This document shows positions 5,796 to 9,437 of a stretch of 9,437 nucleotides of DNA, in pieces. Each line of letters begins with the position of its first letter. The first letter of the stretch is position 1. Location: NCBI GenBank assembly GCA_050698355.1, contig JBOHBN010000283.1, forward strand, positions 1-9,437, given 5' to 3'. This DNA is from JBOHBN01 sp050698355 (lineage in GTDB: Bacteria > Actinomycetota > Actinomycetes > Streptosporangiales > WHST01). Position numbers and translations under genes: made by a program. The notes beneath the pieces were generated by a model. That model did no database searches, was not told the DNA's origin, and saw only the letters and a list, made by a program, of their open reading frames with translations.

Positions 5796-7805
5796 GTGAC
5801 AGGCGATACGGAAGCACTGGATCGCCGGGTCGGTGTGGCCGAGGACGTACGCGGGGTCTTCGAGGCATTCCCGATCCTGCTGATCGGTATGGAAGGTTCC
5901 GACCACCGGGTCACGGCTGTGAACGCGGCCTACCGGACGGTGGTGGGCAGAAGCGAGATCGTCGGCCTGCCCATCCGCGACGTCTTTCCCGAGGTCGTGG
6001 GTCAGCAGGTCTTCGAGATGCTTGATCGGGTGTACGGGACGGGAGAGCCGGAAGCGGGCCAGGAGTGGCGCGTTCAGGTCGAACGCCAGGGTGGCGTGTT
6101 CGAGGACATCTACTTCGACTTCCATGCGGCTGCGCGCCGCGCGGAAGGTGGCACACCGACCGGTGTGGTACTGCACTGTTCGGATGCCACCGAGCGGGTA
6201 CGGCAGCGGCATGCGGAAGAGCGGCAGACGTCCGAGGCGGAACGCCGCTACGAGCGGGCCCGGGACGTGATCCTCGAACTGCAGGAGGCGCTGCTCCCCA
6301 CGGCGTTGCCCGTGCTGCCGCAGGTCCGGGTCGCGGCGCGCTACCTGGTGGCAGCGCAGGACCAGGCCGCCGACGGGGACTGGTTCGACGCCATCCCCCT
6401 GCCCGACGGCAGGGTGGCGTTGGCGGTCGGCGACGTGGTCGGCCACGGTGTCGTCGCCTCGGCGGCTATGGGCCAGCTGCGGGCGGTACTGAACGAGCTG
6501 CTGGGTGCCGACCCCGAGCTCGAGACCGTCTTGGCGCGGGTCGACCGGTTCGCCGCCCAGAACTCCGCGCTGCGGGCGGCGACGCTGGCGGTCGCGCTGC
6601 TGGACCCGGCCACGGGCAGCTTGCTATACAGCCTCTGCGGGCATCCGCCGCCCTTCGTGGTCTCCGCCGACGGCGGCGACCGCTTCCTACCCGCGACCGG
6701 CGGTGGCCCGCTCGGTACCGGCCAGCCACCGTCGACCGCCACCGAGACGCTGGCGCCGGGCGAGGTGTTGCTCCTGTACTCCGACGGGTTGATCGAGTGC
6801 CCCGGCCGGACGCTGCAGGAGGGCAGGGAGGCACTGGCGACGGTGGCGGCGGACGCGGCGGCCAACCGGGTGCTGCCGACGGGTGCGGCGCCGACACCGG
6901 CGGAGCGGGTGTGCCAGCTGACGGTCGAGCTGCTCACACGCACCGGCTACGCCGACGACGTGACCACCATCGCGGCCCAGCGCCTGCCCACACCATTAGC
7001 ACCGTTCATGATGCGGTTGGCGAACGACCCCGCCAGCCTCGGGCAGGTGCGCGAGGCGTTCGCCGGGTGGCTGGACGACCTCGGTGCAACCGCCGACGAT
7101 CGGTTCGGCTGGGAGCTGGCCGCGGGGGAGGCGGTGAGCAACGCCATCGAGCATGCCTACCCAGGCGGCGAGGTCGGGACCGTACGATTCGAAGCGGAGC
7201 TCCATTCGGACGGGGTGCTGGAGTGCCGGGTGAGCGACGACGGCCAGTGGCGCATTCCGGACACCACGACCATCACCCGCGGGCGCGGCCTGCTGCTCTG
7301 CGAGCAGCTGCTCGATCAGGTGCGCGTGAGCCACCCGCCGCAGGAAGCAGGCGAGGCACCCGGGTCGCGGGGCACCACCGTCACCCTTCGACACCGGCTC
7401 CACCGTCCGGCGATGCTGGCGTCGGAGGCCAGCGCCCGGCCACTGCAGCAGCCCGACCGTCCGGCGTTCACGGTCGAGGTGGATAGCACCGCGACTCACC
7501 CCGCTGTCCGTGTGAGCGGCCCGGTCGACATCACGACCGTGGAGGAGTTCAGCCGCGAGCTGGTCACGGCCTCCCGTAGCGGGGTGCTGCCGCTGACCGT
7601 GGAGCTTTCCAGCGTGACCCATTTGGCCAGCGCCGGCGTACGCGCCATGCACGACGTCCGCGAGCAGCTGGCGGCGCACGGACAACCCCTGAGCCTGCTC
7701 GCGGCCGCGGGCAGTCCCGCGGCGAGCGTGCTGGACCTGGTCGGCCTCCCGTTCGACGCTCCCGTCGACGAGAGCGACGTGCCCGCACAAGCGGAGACCG
7801 GCTGA
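5796..7805 (+). CDS. PAS-SpoIIE phosphatase-RsbW-like kinase-STAS fusion (partner-switching regulator)
   Basis: A 669-residue soluble signalling protein. In order: a PAS sensor domain (about 20-118); a charged coiled-coil linker (about 125-165); a PP2C/SpoIIE Ser/Thr phosphatase (about 165-392) with metal-binding aspartates visible in GDWFD (195-198), GDVVGHG (212-218), SDGLIE (330) and ADDVTT (387-388); an RsbW/SpoIIAB-like ATPase kinase (about 398-530) with Glu445 and Asn449 in the N box, SDDGQW, and the RGRGLLL lid; and a STAS anti-anti-sigma domain (about 555-665) with Ser612 at the usual phosphorylation site in HLASAGV. In the family the kinase binds a sigma factor or phosphorylates the STAS serine, and the phosphatase reverses this when the sensor is triggered. 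The same order is known in mycobacterial Rv1364c, which acts on SigF. All catalytic residues seem intact. The GTG at 5796 has only a distant GGGG upstream, so it may be leaderless. Which sigma factor it controls is unknown. Confidence 0.93.
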   Translation: MTGDTEALDRRVGVAEDVRGVFEAFPILLIGMEGSDHRVTAVNAAYRTVVGRSEIVGLPIRDVFPEVVGQQVFEMLDRVYGTGEPEAGQEWRVQVERQGGVFEDIYFDFHAAARRAEGGTPTGVVLHCSDATERVRQRHAEERQTSEAERRYERARDVILELQEALLPTALPVLPQVRVAARYLVAAQDQAADGDWFDAIPLPDGRVALAVGDVVGHGVVASAAMGQLRAVLNELLGADPELETVLARVDRFAAQNSALRAATLAVALLDPATGSLLYSLCGHPPPFVVSADGGDRFLPATGGGPLGTGQPPSTATETLAPGEVLLLYSDGLIECPGRTLQEGREALATVAADAAANRVLPTGAAPTPAERVCQLTVELLTRTGYADDVTTIAAQRLPTPLAPFMMRLANDPASLGQVREAFAGWLDDLGATADDRFGWELAAGEAVSNAIEHAYPGGEVGTVRFEAELHSDGVLECRVSDDGQWRIPDTTTITRGRGLLLCEQLLDQVRVSHPPQEAGEAPGSRGTTVTLRHRLHRPAMLASEASARPLQQPDRPAFTVEVDSTATHPAVRVSGPVDITTVEEFSRELVTASRSGVLPLTVELSSVTHLASAGVRAMHDVREQLAAHGQPLSLLAAAGSPAASVLDLVGLPFDAPVDESDVPAQAETG

Positions 7806-7816
7806 CGGTCGCGGCC

Positions 7817-7832
7817 TACGCCCCCGGGCGTA
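7817..7832. terminator. Hairpin after the phosphatase gene, possible terminator
   Basis: TACGCCC-CC-GGGCGTA is a perfect inverted repeat starting 11 bases after the stop of the phosphatase gene; as RNA it would form a 6-bp stem with a 4-base loop. No run of T follows, so it would be a hairpin-only terminator of the kind proposed for high-GC actinomycetes, or else an operator. The same gap has a second small inverted repeat, GGCAG-GATGG-CTGCC (7858-7872), next to the kinase start. Confidence 0.35.
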
Positions 7833-7855
7833 CGGCGAGTCACTCCACCGTGCCG

Positions 7856-7885
7856 ATGGCAGGATGGCTGCCGGGGCCGTAGCGT
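7856..7885 (+). promoter_or_regulatory. Candidate promoter of the two-component operon
   Basis: ATGGCA (7856-7861, four of six match to TTGACA), an 18-base spacer and TAGCGT (7880-7885, TAnnnT form) lie directly before the kinase. The -10 ends 6 bases from the GTG at 7892, so the transcript would start at or within a base or two of the start codon. The GGCAG/CTGCC inverted repeat (7858-7872) overlaps the -35 and spacer and could be a regulator site. Confidence 0.3.
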
Positions 7886-7891
7886 GCGGTT

Positions 7892-9103
7892 GTGCTGCAC
7901 GCGTACGACGAAGAGACGGGACGGCACCCGCGCCGCTGCGGGTCGCCGCGCCTCTGGGGCATCTTCGTCGCCCTGACCTTCGCACAGGTCTTCGGCTCTT
8001 ACATGGCAAGCATCCACGGGCCGCCCGGTATCGGTCGAACGCCGGATGCGCTCGGGTTTGCCCTGCTGCTGATCGGTCCCGCGGCACTGTTCGCGTTCGG
8101 CCCGGCGCCCCTGACCGGCCGCCGCCTGCCGGTGACCGTACTCGGCGTCACGCTGACCGCGACCGTCGTCTATTTCGGGCTCGGCTACTCCTTCGGTCCT
8201 GCATGGCTGAGCCTCTTCGCCGCGATGATCAACACGGTTGCCGCCGGCTACCGTGTGGTCGCGTGGGTCGCCTCCGGAGCGGGGCTGCTCGCGTACTTCC
8301 TGATCGTCCTGGTTCGCGAACCGGGGCATCCCCCGTCGCTCGCGTCGGTGGCGGGTCACGCGGCGTACGTCGTCATCGTCCTCGGGCTCGCGGAGATCGT
8401 CCGTATCCGGCGGGAGCGCAGGGCCGAGGCGAGCCGGATGCGCCTGGAGGCGCGCCGCAGGCGGGCGAGCGAGGAGCGCCTGACCATCGCCCAGGAGCTG
8501 CACGACGTGCTCGCCCACAACATCTCGCTGATAAACGTGCAGGCCGGTGTCGGCCTGCACCTGATGGACGAGCAACCCGAGCAGGCCCGCTCGGCGCTCG
8601 CCGCCATCAAGCAGGCGAGCAACGAGACGCTGGGCGAGCTCCGTTCGGTGCTCGACGTGCTCCGCGCCGGCGAGGCCGCCCCGCGTACACCGTCGCTCGG
8701 CCTCGGCGGGCTGCAGGGGCTCGCGGACCGGACGACGAAGGCCGGCCTGCAGGTGCACCTCGACGCCGATGGCGAGCGCAGGACGCTGCCCGTACCGGTG
8801 GAGCTCGCCGCGTTCCGGCTGGTGCAGGAGGCACTGACCAACGTGGTGAAGCACGCCGACGCGACTGCGGTGAACGTCACCGTGCACTACGGTGACGACA
8901 TGCTCGCGGTGACCGTGGAGGACGACGGGCGCGGCAACGCCACCAGCGGCCTGACCGGCACCGGCAGCGGTATCGACGGCATGCGGCGACGGGTCGAGTC
9001 GCTCGGCGGCACGCTGTCCGCAGGACCGCTGGATGGGCGCGGGTTTCGCGTACACGCGCGGATCCCCGTGGGTGGCAGGGAATGGGAGACGGCGAAGCCA
9101 TGA
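7892..9103 (+). CDS. Membrane sensor histidine kinase, HisKA_3 (NarL/DesK/LiaS-type)
   Basis: A 403-residue sensor kinase that autophosphorylates and passes phosphate to the response regulator encoded next. About six membrane helices form the sensor half (near residues 22-40, 52-74, 80-99, 102-118, 123-141 and 151-170), with very short loops and no large extracellular domain, so the signal is probably felt in or at the membrane. A basic, coiled-coil linker (171-198) leads into the HisKA_3 dimerisation helix with phospho-acceptor His204 in ELHDVLAHN. The HATPase_c domain follows with Glu313 and Asn317 (EALTN), the DDGRG G1 box (344-348) and GTGSGIDGM G2 box (356-364). The GTG at 7892 has no clear ribosome-binding site and may be translated leaderless. 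The stop overlaps the next gene's ATG by four bases (ATGA), implying coupled translation. The stimulus and target genes are not visible. Confidence 0.92.
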   Translation: MLHAYDEETGRHPRRCGSPRLWGIFVALTFAQVFGSYMASIHGPPGIGRTPDALGFALLLIGPAALFAFGPAPLTGRRLPVTVLGVTLTATVVYFGLGYSFGPAWLSLFAAMINTVAAGYRVVAWVASGAGLLAYFLIVLVREPGHPPSLASVAGHAAYVVIVLGLAEIVRIRRERRAEASRMRLEARRRRASEERLTIAQELHDVLAHNISLINVQAGVGLHLMDEQPEQARSALAAIKQASNETLGELRSVLDVLRAGEAAPRTPSLGLGGLQGLADRTTKAGLQVHLDADGERRTLPVPVELAAFRLVQEALTNVVKHADATAVNVTVHYGDDMLAVTVEDDGRGNATSGLTGTGSGIDGMRRRVESLGGTLSAGPLDGRGFRVHARIPVGGREWETAKP

Positions 9104-9437
9104 TCGATGTGGTCCTTGCGGACGACCAGGCACTTGTCCGCGGTGGTTTCCGCGCGTTGCTGGACGCGCAGCCCGACGTGCGCGTCGTCGCGGAGGCCGC
9201 GGACGGCGAGGAGGCGGTACGGCTCGTACGCGAGCATGTCCCGGAAGTCGTGCTCATGGACATCCGGATGCCGGGCACTGACGGCCTCGAGGCCACCAAG
9301 CAGATCGCGTCCGATGACCGGTTGTCGAAGACGCGGGTGATCATCCTCACCACCTTCGACCTGGACGAGTACGTCTTCGAGGCGCTGCGGGTGGGCGCGA
9401 GCGGCTTCCTGGTCAAGCACACCGAACCCACCGAGCT
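9100..9437 (+). CDS. Response regulator, NarL/LuxR-type, partial (runs off the window)
   Basis: The first 112 codons of a two-component response regulator; the rest lies beyond the window edge. What is visible is a complete-looking receiver domain: acidic pocket Asp8-Asp9, phospho-acceptor Asp54 in LMDIRMPG, switch residue Thr84 in ILTTFD, and conserved Lys106 in GFLVKH. The pattern ADDQALVRGGFRALL at the start and TTFDLDEYVFEALRVGASGFLVK at the end is typical of actinobacterial NarL/LiaR-type regulators, which carry a C-terminal LuxR helix-turn-helix; that domain is inferred, not seen. The ATG overlaps the kinase stop codon by four bases, and GGGAGA lies about 10 bases upstream inside the kinase gene. 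It is the cognate partner of that kinase by position. Confidence 0.93.
   Translation, partial: MIDVVLADDQALVRGGFRALLDAQPDVRVVAEAADGEEAVRLVREHVPEVVLMDIRMPGTDGLEATKQIASDDRLSKTRVIILTTFDLDEYVFEALRVGASGFLVKHTEPTE

Noticed and set aside
6065..7486. 473-codon plus-strand frame inside the phosphatase gene
   Set aside because: It is an Arg/Gly-rich out-of-frame shadow; the real frame carries all PAS, PP2C and kinase motifs.
7496..9133. 545-codon minus-strand frame opposite the phosphatase end and the kinase
   Set aside because: It is antisense to intact STAS and histidine kinase domains, with composition typical of a shadow frame.
1..9437. Defence system, prophage, CRISPR array, transposon or tRNA
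   Set aside because: I saw no regularly spaced repeats, transposase or phage motifs, terminal inverted repeats or cloverleaf folds. All large genes belong to common chromosomal families.

Overview
The window is about 70% G+C, with codons ending mostly in G or C, several GTG starts and an F420-type (LLM-class) oxidoreductase. Together these point to a high-GC actinomycete (Actinomycetota). The genus cannot be fixed from the sequence. Genes are densely packed and no gap exceeds about 175 bases. I see no tRNA, rRNA, CRISPR array, insertion sequence or other sign of recent transfer.

Left part (1-2700). On the minus strand lie a zinc-dependent, formaldehyde-dehydrogenase-like alcohol dehydrogenase (22-1197) and a small acidic protein of unknown function (1307-1615). 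Divergent from these, on the plus strand, is an F420/flavin-dependent LLM-class oxidoreductase (1701-2666). The 85-base gap at 1616-1700 must hold promoters for both directions.

Middle part (2699-5756). A DEAD-box RNA helicase (minus, 2699-4147) converges on the LLM gene with a 32-base gap. It is preceded by an unusually long leader that contains a perfect hairpin. Next is an Lrp/AsnC-type regulator (minus, 4321-4827) transcribed divergently from an EamA/RhtA-type exporter (plus, 4890-5756). This is the usual layout of a metabolite-sensing regulator and the export pump it controls.

Right part (5796-9437). This is the signalling end of the window. A 669-residue protein combines PAS, PP2C/SpoIIE phosphatase, RsbW-like kinase and STAS anti-anti-sigma modules. 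That is a whole sigma-B/F partner-switching cascade in one chain, the layout known from mycobacterial Rv1364c. A sigma-B-like promoter candidate sits just upstream of it. After an 86-base gap comes a two-component pair: a six-helix HisKA_3-type membrane histidine kinase (7892-9103), overlapped by 4 bases by a NarL/LuxR-type response regulator (9100 onward) that is cut by the window end.

Overall this looks like ordinary chromosomal actinomycete DNA rather than a new defence or mobile system. The most interesting points are the one-protein partner-switching module with its possible self-activating stress promoter, the Lrp-exporter control region with phased repeats, the structured helicase leader, and several GTG starts that look leaderless.
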